Assembly (NCBI GenBank): GCA_031278535.1
Contig: JAITKH010000438.1
Location: 1-9,595, forward strand
DNA from: Planctomycetota bacterium
GTDB taxonomy: Bacteria > Planctomycetota > SZUA-567
Reading direction: 5' to 3'
Length of the DNA stretch: 9,595 nucleotides
The notes under the pieces were generated by a model. That model was not told the DNA's origin. It ran no database searches and worked only from the letters and a program-made list of their open reading frames with translations. Below are positions 1 to 6,300 of the stretch, in pieces (the first letter of the stretch is position 1; each line of letters starts with the position of its first letter). Made by a program: the position numbers and the translations under genes.

Positions 1-472
1 GTTCGCCGGAAGCGTCCTGTCCGGCTTCTGTTTCCCTGACACCGGACCGCTCTCCGGCACCGTCGTTTCGGCCAGGGGCACCATTCATTTCTGTTGGCAT
101 GCCGCCGCAATGTTCAGACTGATCCGGAATTGGCGACGCCGGCGCGGCCTGTTGCGCGAAAGCTGGGATATCCGGCTTGCGGCTTTTTTCGGATTCTCCA
201 TGCGACGCCTTCTCGATCATGCGCCCGGAAAACTTCTTTACCCTGGACAGCAGCTCACCGAATCGCTTTAGATTATCGTCTCTTTCACTGGACGGGCAAC
301 GGCGAGATCGCTCGAAATTGTCCTGTATTCGCGGACCCAACAATTGCAATTGGGCGCCTCCGAATTCCTCAAGCCCCAATCCGGCATCGACAATCTCCTT
401 CCATTCCGCCAGAATCATATCCCGGAGATTTTTTAATTTGGCATCGTAAGTAGGATCGCATGAATTTTCCAT
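1..472 (-). CDS. Unrecognised protein, first 157 codons (3' truncated by window edge)
   Basis: An open frame starts with ATG at 472 and runs without a stop to position 1, so only the N-terminal 157 residues are visible. The start is supported by GAGG five bases upstream and by a 20-nt gap after the preceding vWA gene, which implies co-transcription. Residues about 8-95 are charged and probably helical, with regularly spaced Leu/Ile and two Trp/Phe-containing segments. From about residue 96 the sequence turns into a Pro/Gly/Ala/Glu-rich, low-complexity stretch typical of a disordered linker before a further domain. No signal peptide or membrane segment is seen. I do not recognise the family. 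In known TerY-P gene triads the gene next to terY encodes a PP2C phosphatase or a protein kinase, so such a domain may follow beyond the edge; that is inference from context only. Confidence 0.72.
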   Translation of the reverse strand, partial: MENSCDPTYDAKLKNLRDMILAEWKEIVDAGLGLEEFGGAQLQLLGPRIQDNFERSRRCPSSERDDNLKRFGELLSRVKKFSGRMIEKASHGESEKSRKPDIPAFAQQAAPASPIPDQSEHCGGMPTEMNGAPGRNDGAGERSGVRETEAGQDASGE

Positions 473-492
473 ACTCACCTCTTCTCCTGGCG

Positions 493-1125
493 TCACAGCG
501 CGAGTTTGATTTCGGGAGGAGGGGGAGGCAGATCGTCGGGCGTGAAATCCACGGTCTGGCTCTGGCGGCTCACCGCCAGGGATACCCATTGCCAAAATTT
601 CGTGAACGAATTGCTGTCCATGGTTTCCAACGAGATCACATCGGTGGCGAAGCGGCGAAGCGGCTCCGTTTTCGCCCTGGGGCCGGCTGCGCACCCGATG
701 ATATGGGCAAAACGATAGCTGCGCACCTTTTCGCACATATCCTCAAACAACCCGGTGTCGGACGGGGATCCGTCCGTCATGACCACCGCGAGCGGCAGCC
801 AATCGCCTTTTTGATCGCCGGATGATTTGATCACTTCCAAATCGTAGCGTTTGCATAAAAGTTCAAGCGCTTCCCCCATATTGGTGGGAGATGACTCCGG
901 CGGTGGAATCTCCGGAAGGACAAAACTCCCCAGTTCGGCCAGAGGGGAAAATATCCGGGCTTCGCGATCAAAAGTGATGATTGCAATATGCACGGTCTCC
1001 ATGGCATAGGGGTCGCGACGCAGGCTGGACAGCAGGGATTGGAGACCGGAACGCACCGCCTCTATGGGTTCGCCGCGCATGGATCCAGACGTGTCCAACA
1101 GGATGTAGATCGGCAATTTTCGCAT
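493..1125 (-). CDS. TerY-like von Willebrand factor A domain protein (copy 2)
   Basis: The 210-residue protein is a nearly bare vWA domain with a complete MIDAS metal site: D11, S13 and S15 in DTSGS, T81, and D117 in MTDGS. It ends in a short tail, DLPPPPPEIKLAL. As I recall the TerY family, both the overall length and this proline-rich terminus are typical. vWA/MIDAS domains bind a divalent cation and mediate protein-protein contacts; TerY proteins are cytoplasmic and associated with Ter stress modules together with phosphatase and kinase partners. The ATG at 1125 is preceded by GGGGAAG about 8 nt upstream. The gene lies 30 nt after its paralogue and 20 nt before the next gene. Its C-terminal third differs more from classical TerY than that of copy 1, so it may bind a different partner. 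Family assignment is firm; the specific role is not known. Confidence 0.9.
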   Translation of the reverse strand: MRKLPIYILLDTSGSMRGEPIEAVRSGLQSLLSSLRRDPYAMETVHIAIITFDREARIFSPLAELGSFVLPEIPPPESSPTNMGEALELLCKRYDLEVIKSSGDQKGDWLPLAVVMTDGSPSDTGLFEDMCEKVRSYRFAHIIGCAAGPRAKTEPLRRFATDVISLETMDSNSFTKFWQWVSLAVSRQSQTVDFTPDDLPPPPPEIKLAL

Positions 1126-1155
1126 TTGACCGTCTTCCCCAGATTTGGCAGATTG

Positions 1156-1797
1156 TCACAACTTCGCCAAGGATATTTCCGGAGGCGGCGGAGGCAAGTC
1201 GCTCATGGATCCGGCTTCAGCCCCCGAGTCCGCTTTCTTGCTGTTGACCGATATGCTGGAAGACACAAATTTGAAAAAGGCCGCGATGGAATTTGAATCG
1301 GCCGTGTCCAGCCGAATTACATTTTCTCCGGCGATCCTCTGCAGCGTAGCGATATTGGCGTGGGCGCCGGCGGCGCAGGCTACCACCACGCCCCACTTCC
1401 CTGCCTTGAAAGCGGACACTCCATTGTCGATTTGATCGGTCGGCTCGCCGTCAGTCATGAGAAAGACCATAGGCTTCCAGTCCCCCTTCTGGTCGGGGGC
1501 GCTTTTCATCACTTCCCTGTCGACGCAGTCGACCAGCAACTCCAAAGCTCCGCCCAAAGCGGTCCCTCCCCCGGCGGACAATGCGGGGATTTGAAATTTA
1601 GCCACCTCGGTGAGAGGAATCAACTGCTTGGCGGCCGTGCTAAACGTAATGAGACTGACATACGCCTGTTCCAGCGCGTGCGGATCCTTTCTGAGGGCGG
1701 ATTGCATGGTTTGGAGGCCGTTTTTGACCGCTTCTATCGGCTCTCCGGCCATGGATCCCGAAATGTCAATCAGCAAATAGACCGGCAATTTTCTCAT
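1156..1797 (-). CDS. terY: TerY-like von Willebrand factor A domain protein (copy 1)
   Basis: This 213-residue protein shares its N-terminus (MRKLP-Y-L-DxSGSM-GEPIEAV) and the C-terminal LPPPPPEI motif with its downstream neighbour, so the two are tandem paralogues. MIDAS residues are D11, S13, S15, T79 and D115 (MTDGEPTD). Segments such as DQKGDW, VVACAAG and LDTADS followed by FFKFVS are what I expect of bona fide TerY, and this copy looks closer to the classical family than the other. The family is a soluble metal-dependent interaction module found in tellurite-resistance/stress operons. The ATG at 1797 follows a purine-rich GGGGAAAGGG. The gene starts 19 nt after the TerZ-like gene, so both probably share a transcript. 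A short Ser/Ala/Gly-rich linker (about residues 186-198) separates the vWA core from the proline motif. Its biochemical output is unknown. Confidence 0.92.
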   Translation of the reverse strand: MRKLPVYLLIDISGSMAGEPIEAVKNGLQTMQSALRKDPHALEQAYVSLITFSTAAKQLIPLTEVAKFQIPALSAGGGTALGGALELLVDCVDREVMKSAPDQKGDWKPMVFLMTDGEPTDQIDNGVSAFKAGKWGVVVACAAGAHANIATLQRIAGENVIRLDTADSNSIAAFFKFVSSSISVNSKKADSGAEAGSMSDLPPPPPEISLAKL

Positions 1798-1816
1798 TTT
1801 TCCCTTTCCCCGATTT

Positions 1817-2410
1817 TTACAAGAATGGAAGAATCTTCGGAATTACATCTTTATAGGTGGCGCCCTGAGCGGGTTCACCGATGGCGGCCATTTTCCATTC
1901 GCCGCCATGGCGATACACGCGGGCCATTATTTGGGCGGTGTTTTTGCCGCCGCCGCTGAGCGTATAGCTGGCGATTTCCTTGTTGGCCCTCGCGTCCACA
2001 AGGCGGCAGAAAGCATTTTGTATCTCGTTGAAAGTCTGCCCGCGGAAACTGGTAATGACAAAGACCAGCGAGGTCACATTGCCGGGTACGGCGGCGAGAT
2101 CGACGTGTATCGTCTCGTCATCTCCCTCGCCTTCGCCGGTAAGGTTGTCGCCGGAATGGCGAATGCTGCCATCCTCGCTTGTGAGCTGGCGAAACCATAC
2201 CGCATCAATCAATTTTTTTTCATCAAACATGATACAAGAAGCATCGAGATCAATATCGCCGCCGCTTTGACCTCCAAAAAGACTGGATAGAAACCCGCCG
2301 CCCTTCTTTTTTACCGCATCCCAGCCCAAGCCCATGAATACTTGGGTAAGCTGACTGTCTCCCTCTTTGGCCAAGGAAATCCTTTGTCCTTTCATCAGTG
2401 AAACAGCCAT
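1817..2410 (-). CDS. TerD family protein, TerZ-like
   Basis: This 197-residue protein has the TerD-family layout: MAVSL-KGQ start, GLGWD at 28-31, DIDLDAS at about 52-58, and the acidic loop GDNLTGEGEGDDE at about 87-99. These aspartate-rich stretches form the calcium-binding sites known in TerD proteins. The glycine/lysine-rich insert after GLGWD (KKKGGGFLSSLFGG) and the VWFRQL and SFRGQTFNEIQNAFCR segments point to the TerZ branch rather than TerD proper. TerD/TerZ are cytoplasmic or membrane-surface stress proteins linked to tellurite, phage and colicin resistance; the molecular reaction is not established. The start at 2410 has a strong AAGGAG six bases upstream. It leads a tight run with the two vWA genes, 19 nt before the first. 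No TerC membrane protein or TerB is seen in the window, so this is not a complete classical ter operon. Confidence 0.93.
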   Translation of the reverse strand: MAVSLMKGQRISLAKEGDSQLTQVFMGLGWDAVKKKGGGFLSSLFGGQSGGDIDLDASCIMFDEKKLIDAVWFRQLTSEDGSIRHSGDNLTGEGEGDDETIHVDLAAVPGNVTSLVFVITSFRGQTFNEIQNAFCRLVDARANKEIASYTLSGGGKNTAQIMARVYRHGGEWKMAAIGEPAQGATYKDVIPKILPFL

Positions 2411-2467
2411 GTTCGTCTCCTTGTAAAATCACGGTTACGACTTCATGCGCCGCATTCCCGACGGAAA

Positions 2468-2485
2468 CTCCGGATGCGTCCGGAG
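2468..2485 (-). terminator. Hairpin between the FHA gene and the TerZ-like gene (weak terminator or attenuator)
   Basis: The 105-nt gap between the two genes contains a perfect 7-bp stem (CTCCGGA, loop CGCA, TCCGGAG), followed on the minus strand by only three T residues. The stem is strong but the U tract is poor, so it may terminate partially or stabilise an mRNA end. The rest of the gap (2411-2467 and 2486-2515) shows the TerZ-like gene's Shine-Dalgarno but no convincing promoter. Confidence 0.35.
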
Positions 2486-2515
2486 CCCGCCGCCAAAGGT
2501 ACGGGAAATTCCCCT

Positions 2516-5413
2516 CTACTTCCTGAGAAACGCCACTCCCTCGGGCGGATCGAAATATTTGGCGACGACCCGCTCGTAGAAGTCGTAGTTGCGGTTGAAC
2601 AGCTTCTTCCCCGCGTCGTCGGCCGAAAGCATGTACGTCTCGTAGACGCGCCGCCAGTTCGTGCGGTCGTTTTGCTCGTTGTAAATGAGGCCCTTTTCCC
2701 TGCCCTCCTTCGAGCGCTTGCGCCAGTCCCAGCGTACGGCCATGAAGGCGGCGACAATGGTGTCGGAAGTCATCAAGTCCATGCCGGCGGCGGCCTTCGA
2801 AGTGTCCCAGCGAAAATCGGAGAGAAGATAGGCGAGCTGTCGCTCCCGGATGCGCCGGCGGATGAAGACGGTCGGGATTGCCAACCGGCCGTCCTCGGGC
2901 TTGGCGCGAGGACCCCAGGAGTAGGCGAGCACTCCGGCCGATGGCAGAAGAACGATGGCCGGGCTGACGCGGAGATCCACCCGGGACGCCTTTTTTTTCG
3001 AAGGAACGATGGTTTCAAGGAAAACGGACGGATCCCGCCGCTCCAAATCGGCAAATTCGTACATAATCGATGGCCGATCATTGACGCCGTCCGTCCCCAC
3101 CGCAAAGTTGTCCCGGATGACCAGCGGCATGAAGCGTTCCTTGAGGTTGGCGAGCAGCCGCCCGATCTTGTGCACCGCCTCGCATTCGCGGCGAATGAGA
3201 AATTCCGTCGTGGGCCGGGGAAGTTCGCCCGAGGCGAAACGCTCCTCCGTATCCCTTTTCGCCTCCTTGAAGCCGGCAAGGGTTTCTTCGGAGATTTTCC
3301 TGGCCAGATTGGAAAGCTTGGTGGCTTCGACTTTGAGAGACTGCCGCTGCATGCCAAATTCATTCTTGAGCTGTTTATAATTCTTCATGCCGGGCAGAAG
3401 CTTCGAAATCTTCTCGTCGATCGCCGATCCCTCTTCGTTCAGCTTCTCAATCCGCCCCGACAGGGAGGTGACCAATTCCTCCATGAGACCGGCCTGGTTG
3501 CGGGCGTTTATCAGCTTCCGGAGCGCCTTGTCGGCCTTCCAGTTTGGAGAATTGCGTTCGTTGATCTCCAGATTCTCGTCCATGGCCGGCGTACATTTTT
3601 CTTCAGCCACCGCCGCCAGATATTCCTCGGCGTACAATACATTGGTGACGCTCCGGCTCATTGCGAAGGGGTACACGATATCCTCCGCGCAGTCCCTGAG
3701 GACATGCTCCCGCACCTCCGGCTTCATCCACCAACTTTTGAACCCGACGGCGCCGTGGCGGAGAAAAGCCCGCACCGGCGTCGGCATATCCTTGATTTTG
3801 GGGAGGAAAACCAGGGCAAGTTCGGGATAGACGCGCCAGAATTCCTGGATCAGCGTCTTTTCCATGAAGGCGATTTCCTGAGCCAGCCAGGCACCGCGGG
3901 CGGCCAGTCGCTCCCCGATTTGGAGAAGTTCCCCGCGGCTCTCTGTCGGCAATTCCTCGTCCTCCTCGTCCTCCGCCCGTTTTTTCTTCTTTGGGGCGGC
4001 CGGATCGGGGAGCAAGGCGAGTTTCGCCCTGTTGTTCTGCCGATCAGCCTTGGTTTCTTCAAGCAAGGTCTCGAGGGCAAGGTGATAGGCGCCGCCGCCC
4101 ATAAGGACGAGCGGATCCTGCCCCGCTTCCTGAAGGAACGGGACAAGCGGCTCGTCCCGCATGATCTGGAAGCAGGCGGAATAGGCTCCCGGCAGGGCCT
4201 CGCGGCCGGAACGGGAACAGAACTGCCATTGGGCAATCGCCAGCTGTTCGGCGTTGCGCATCGCCTTGGACGGCTTCGGGGGCGGCGTTTCCCCCTGCGC
4301 CCTGGCGGCGGCGATGCGATCCATCAAATCCTTCTGCTTGGCCAGGCGCTTCTCCATCATGCCGTCGGCCTGGCTGGGCGTTGGCATCTTGTCAAGTTCG
4401 CGGTCCTGTCTCGCCAGCTCGGACTTGACCGAATCGGGAAGACTTGGGTTTCTAGCAAGAATATCGGCCCGCCTCCGCCGCATCTCATCCAGGAAAGCGT
4501 ATATCTGCAACCTGGTTTCGATGGCCTGGCGCATGGGCATACCGACGGGAACGGCGCCCAGTTTCCCTTCAGGAGGGGCGGGTTCCTCCGCGGCGGGAGC
4601 GGGAGCGGGAACGTCCTCCGTCTCCTGGACGAATTCCCCAATCAATCCGGCTTCGGCCGCCGCCTTTTCAATGGCGGAAATGCCGACATCCACCGGCTCC
4701 TCCGCCGCCTCGTCAATCAGGAAGGCCGCATCGCCGCCCTCCTCGCCGTCGTCCCGCAAATCGGCGAAACTGGGCAGTTCCGGCAGCGACGGCGGCAAAC
4801 CGAGTTCGGGCATCTTGGGCGGCTCCAATTCCGGACCGGAAGACGGCACCGGCGGTTCCTCTGGAACGGGTGCGCCGCTTTCGGTCCATTTTGTATGGCC
4901 TTCGAGCGGCCTGTTTTCGGCGCGTACCGGTTCGGCTCCGCCGGATTGCTTGACGGCCCTTTCCGTGGCCGGCTTCTTTTCGCAGGCGGCGTCCGGGCCG
5001 GCACGATGCTCCCCGTCCCCGGATCGGAACACGGAGGTGTTCCGATCCCGGCGTACATTCGCGTCTTCCCCGATTGCGGTTGCGTCCCCGCCGGGCGGCA
5101 TGTCCTCCCCTTCCGCCGCGCCCTCCCTGAACGTCAGGCTGAACTCGCCGATCTGGATGACGTCGCCGTGATACAGGCGCACGGGTTTGGAAATGCGTTT
5201 GCCGTTCAGGAAGGTCCCGTTGGCGGAATTCATGTCCATCAGGCCGTATTCGCCGTCCCGGCCGATGATGATTGCGTGGCGGCGGCTTACCTCCAGCGAG
5301 CGCAGGGGAATGTCGCAGGCCTCGAACCGGCCGAGAAACAGCGGCTTGCTTTCCAGAATCTCCACCGACCGCGGCCCGTCCCCGTTCGTTTTCGCCAGTT
5401 CGACTGTCGCCAT
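2516..5413 (-). CDS. FHA-domain protein with large uncharacterised C-terminal region
   Basis: This 965-residue protein has an N-terminal forkhead-associated domain at about residues 18-96, with the expected landmarks LGRF (G28, R29), SRRHA (S43-H46) and NGTFLNG (N66-G71). FHA domains bind phosphothreonine peptides, so the protein probably docks onto a phosphorylated partner in the cytoplasm. Residues about 97-290 are a Pro/Glu/Gly-rich, probably disordered linker. The body (about 295-965) is unrecognised: mostly charged helix, a Lys/Glu low-complexity run at 474-489, a likely coiled coil at about 640-725, and an aromatic-rich C-terminus (about 845-965) with many Trp, Tyr and Arg. No membrane segment, kinase motif or Walker box is seen. 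The start is uncertain: ATG 5413 puts FHA directly at the N-terminus but has only AAAGG 12 nt upstream. An in-frame ATG at 5464 would add 17 residues; the one at 5578 lies inside the insertion element and is unlikely. The gene precedes the TerZ/TerY genes on the same strand, suggesting a shared pathway. Confidence 0.85.
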   Translation of the reverse strand: MATVELAKTNGDGPRSVEILESKPLFLGRFEACDIPLRSLEVSRRHAIIIGRDGEYGLMDMNSANGTFLNGKRISKPVRLYHGDVIQIGEFSLTFREGAAEGEDMPPGGDATAIGEDANVRRDRNTSVFRSGDGEHRAGPDAACEKKPATERAVKQSGGAEPVRAENRPLEGHTKWTESGAPVPEEPPVPSSGPELEPPKMPELGLPPSLPELPSFADLRDDGEEGGDAAFLIDEAAEEPVDVGISAIEKAAAEAGLIGEFVQETEDVPAPAPAAEEPAPPEGKLGAVPVGMPMRQAIETRLQIYAFLDEMRRRRADILARNPSLPDSVKSELARQDRELDKMPTPSQADGMMEKRLAKQKDLMDRIAAARAQGETPPPKPSKAMRNAEQLAIAQWQFCSRSGREALPGAYSACFQIMRDEPLVPFLQEAGQDPLVLMGGGAYHLALETLLEETKADRQNNRAKLALLPDPAAPKKKKRAEDEEDEELPTESRGELLQIGERLAARGAWLAQEIAFMEKTLIQEFWRVYPELALVFLPKIKDMPTPVRAFLRHGAVGFKSWWMKPEVREHVLRDCAEDIVYPFAMSRSVTNVLYAEEYLAAVAEEKCTPAMDENLEINERNSPNWKADKALRKLINARNQAGLMEELVTSLSGRIEKLNEEGSAIDEKISKLLPGMKNYKQLKNEFGMQRQSLKVEATKLSNLARKISEETLAGFKEAKRDTEERFASGELPRPTTEFLIRRECEAVHKIGRLLANLKERFMPLVIRDNFAVGTDGVNDRPSIMYEFADLERRDPSVFLETIVPSKKKASRVDLRVSPAIVLLPSAGVLAYSWGPRAKPEDGRLAIPTVFIRRRIRERQLAYLLSDFRWDTSKAAAGMDLMTSDTIVAAFMAVRWDWRKRSKEGREKGLIYNEQNDRTNWRRVYETYMLSADDAGKKLFNRNYDFYERVVAKYFDPPEGVAFLRK

Positions 5414-5491
5414 GGCTATTGCAAGCCTTTCTCTCTCCGGCGCCGGCTCCCGGCCAGCCGACATCGCGTCTCTGAATTTCAAAGTAATAAT

Positions 5492-5510
5492 CCACGGACA
5501 GAGTCCGTGG
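5492..5510. repeat. Right-end subterminal hairpin of the IS200-like element
   Basis: A perfect 8-bp palindromic stem CCACGGAC / GTCCGTGG encloses AGA (TCT on the coding strand). Flanking CAAAG (5480-5484) and CTTTG (5511-5515) can extend the pairing across a 7-nt bulge. It matches the hairpin at the other end in stem pattern and loop, as expected for the structures recognised by TnpA in single-stranded DNA. Confidence 0.8.
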
Positions 5511-5519
5511 CTTTGAATG

Positions 5520-5536
5520 GCCCCCTCCAGGGGGGC
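5520..5536 (-). terminator. GC hairpin downstream of tnpA inside the IS
   Basis: GCCCCC (5520-5525) and GGGGGC (5531-5536) form a 6-bp all-GC stem in the 38 nt beyond the tnpA stop. A weaker GCCC/GGGC stem lies at 5557-5569. No T run follows, so this may be a pause or partial terminator, or simply part of the element's right-end structure. Confidence 0.35.
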
Positions 5537-5574
5537 GTTTCTCGCAACACGGGAAAGCCCCTTCAGGGCCACTC

Positions 5575-6009
5575 TCAATTGTTTTCCGGGAAATCAAAGC
5601 CTCCTTGGCCAGGCTGAAGTTTTTCCTGCTCCCGGATGGAATGACGTATCGACTCTTCGTTCAAGCCAGCGGTGCTGACACAATAACCCGTTGCCCAGAA
5701 ATGCGGGCCGGTGAGCTTTTTATGACCCAAAGCGCCTCGATGAATTCGAACGGCGCTTTTACCCTTAATGAAGCCCACAACCTGCGCAACACTGAACGTT
5801 GGAGGGATACTGACACACATGTGCACATGACCCGGCATGACATGCCCCTCCAATACAACTACTCCTTTTTGATTGCATACGTCCCGTAATATTGGCCCAA
5901 TTTCTCGGCGAACACGGTCATACAAAATCTTTTTTCGGTACTTCAGAATGAAAACCATGTGGTATTTGCAATCCCATCTTACATGCGATGAACTTTGCCA
6001 ATCGTCCAT
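5575..6009 (-). CDS. tnpA: IS200/IS605-family TnpA transposase, catalytic tyrosine replaced by serine
   Basis: This 144-residue protein matches the Y1 HUH single-strand transposases along its whole length: WDCKYHMVF at 12-20, KYRKKILY at 23-30, the HUH motif HVH (H61, H63) in the GHVHMCVSIPP segment, VGFIKGKSA at 78-86, and the FW...GY.VST.G stretch at 104-115. Active members form a 5'-phosphotyrosine link through a tyrosine in the following helix, usually Y-I-x-x-Q (Y127 in IS608 TnpA). Here that position reads IRHSIREQ, with S124 (codon TCC at 5640-5638), one base change from a Tyr codon. The residue before HVH, usually Asp, is Gly60. The protein is therefore probably unable to cleave DNA, although the frame is intact. 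The start at 6009 has GGAGGAG 5-6 nt upstream; an in-frame ATG at 6093 falls in the end hairpin and would add a non-family leader. The C-terminus is short and ends soon after the catalytic helix. Confidence 0.9.
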   Translation of the reverse strand: MDDWQSSSHVRWDCKYHMVFILKYRKKILYDRVRREIGPILRDVCNQKGVVVLEGHVMPGHVHMCVSIPPTFSVAQVVGFIKGKSAVRIHRGALGHKKLTGPHFWATGYCVSTAGLNEESIRHSIREQEKLQPGQGGFDFPENN

Positions 6010-6057
6010 AGGCTCTCCTCCATCCTGCAAAGGGACTTTCCCGGAGGTAGAGCCTAT
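6008..6057 (-). promoter_or_regulatory. Hairpin sequestering the tnpA ribosome-binding site and start codon
   Basis: The arms ATAGGCTCT-A-CCTCC (6057-6043 on the coding strand) and GGAGGAGAGCCTAT (6021-6008) pair fully except for one bulged A, giving a 14-bp stem. The stem includes the Shine-Dalgarno GGAGG and the first two bases of the tnpA ATG. The loop holds a small GGGA/TCCC hairpin. A 5'-UTR stem-loop blocking translation of tnpA is an established feature of IS200, so this is a translation-repressing structure that also shields against read-through mRNA from upstream genes. Confidence 0.75.
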
Positions 6058-6092
6058 TTTTTTCGCCGGAACGGTCGAACCTATCAAGGTCA

Positions 6093-6109
6093 CACGGCCA
6101 GAGGCCGTG
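6093..6109. repeat. Left-end subterminal hairpin of the IS200-like element
   Basis: A 7-bp perfect stem CACGGCC / GGCCGTG with an AGA loop (TCT on the coding strand) lies 84 nt upstream of the tnpA start and just inside the presumed left tip (TTAAACC on the coding strand). It shares stem pattern and loop with the hairpin at 5492-5510, defining the two ends of the element. Confidence 0.8.
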
Positions 6110-6124
6110 GTTTAACGAACTTCA

Positions 6125-6154
6125 ATTATAATTTTTCAGCCTGGAAGACAACAA
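6125..6154 (-). promoter_or_regulatory. Candidate sigma-70-like promoter reading toward the IS and FHA gene
   Basis: A perfect TATAAT (6130-6125) is preceded after 18 nt by TTGTTG (6154-6149), a poor -35 match (TTG only). It lies in an AT-rich island within GC-rich DNA, and transcription would begin near 6118, at the very edge of the IS. It may be the original promoter of the FHA gene, now separated from it by the insertion. The TATAAT is part of a near-palindrome and also reads on the other strand, where no gene follows. Confidence 0.35.
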
Positions 6155-6242
6155 AAAAAGAATTCCTTCGGTGAAACAAAGCGGGGATTCGGGAGAAAAC
6201 GGAAAAGCGGCGGGGAGGAAATGCGGAGACGGCGAAACGACA

Positions 6243-6275
6243 CGCCGCGCCGGCGGCAAGGGGCCAGGCGCGGCG
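6243..6275 (-). terminator. GC-rich hairpin downstream of rplT
   Basis: CGCCGCGCC and GGCGCGGCG (6275-6267 and 6251-6243 on the minus strand) form a perfect 9-bp stem with a 15-nt loop, 25 nt after the rplT stop. Only a broken T stretch follows on the minus strand; a run of seven T occurs further on at 6159-6153 without a good stem. The position suits the end of the translation operon, but this is not a textbook intrinsic terminator. Confidence 0.35.
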
Positions 6276-6300
6276 CTTTTACCCATTCCATGGGGAGGCG

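Larger units (their letters stand above)
5485..6116 (-). mobile_element. IS200-like insertion sequence (IS200/IS605 family, tnpA only)
   Basis: The unit consists of a Y1/HUH-type transposase gene flanked by two related hairpins sharing the pattern CCACGG-C, AGA loop, G-CCGTGG. Subterminal hairpins in place of terminal inverted repeats, no obvious target duplication, and a single small tnpA are hallmarks of IS200. Ends are approximate to a few bases because the cleavage tetranucleotides cannot be fixed without an empty site. No tnpB/IscB-like gene is present. The element lies between rplT and the FHA gene, in their orientation. Its transposase appears inactive, so it would move only if another copy supplies the enzyme. 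Confidence 0.85.

Noticed and set aside
94..453. Plus-strand frames of 119 and 90 codons at the left edge
   Set aside because: They oppose the minus-strand frame from 472, which has a ribosome-binding site and operon spacing; their translations look like shadow sequence.
5414..5578. FHA protein starting at ATG 5578
   Set aside because: This start lies inside the IS200-like element; the extra residues are translated IS end and hairpin sequence. A fusion transcript is possible but there is no sign that it is used.
2474..5617. 1047-codon open frame on the plus strand, longer than the FHA gene it opposes
   Set aside because: It lies antisense to a gene with a clear FHA domain, has no family resemblance, no convincing ribosome-binding site, runs into the IS, and is explained by GC-rich codon bias removing stops on the opposite strand.
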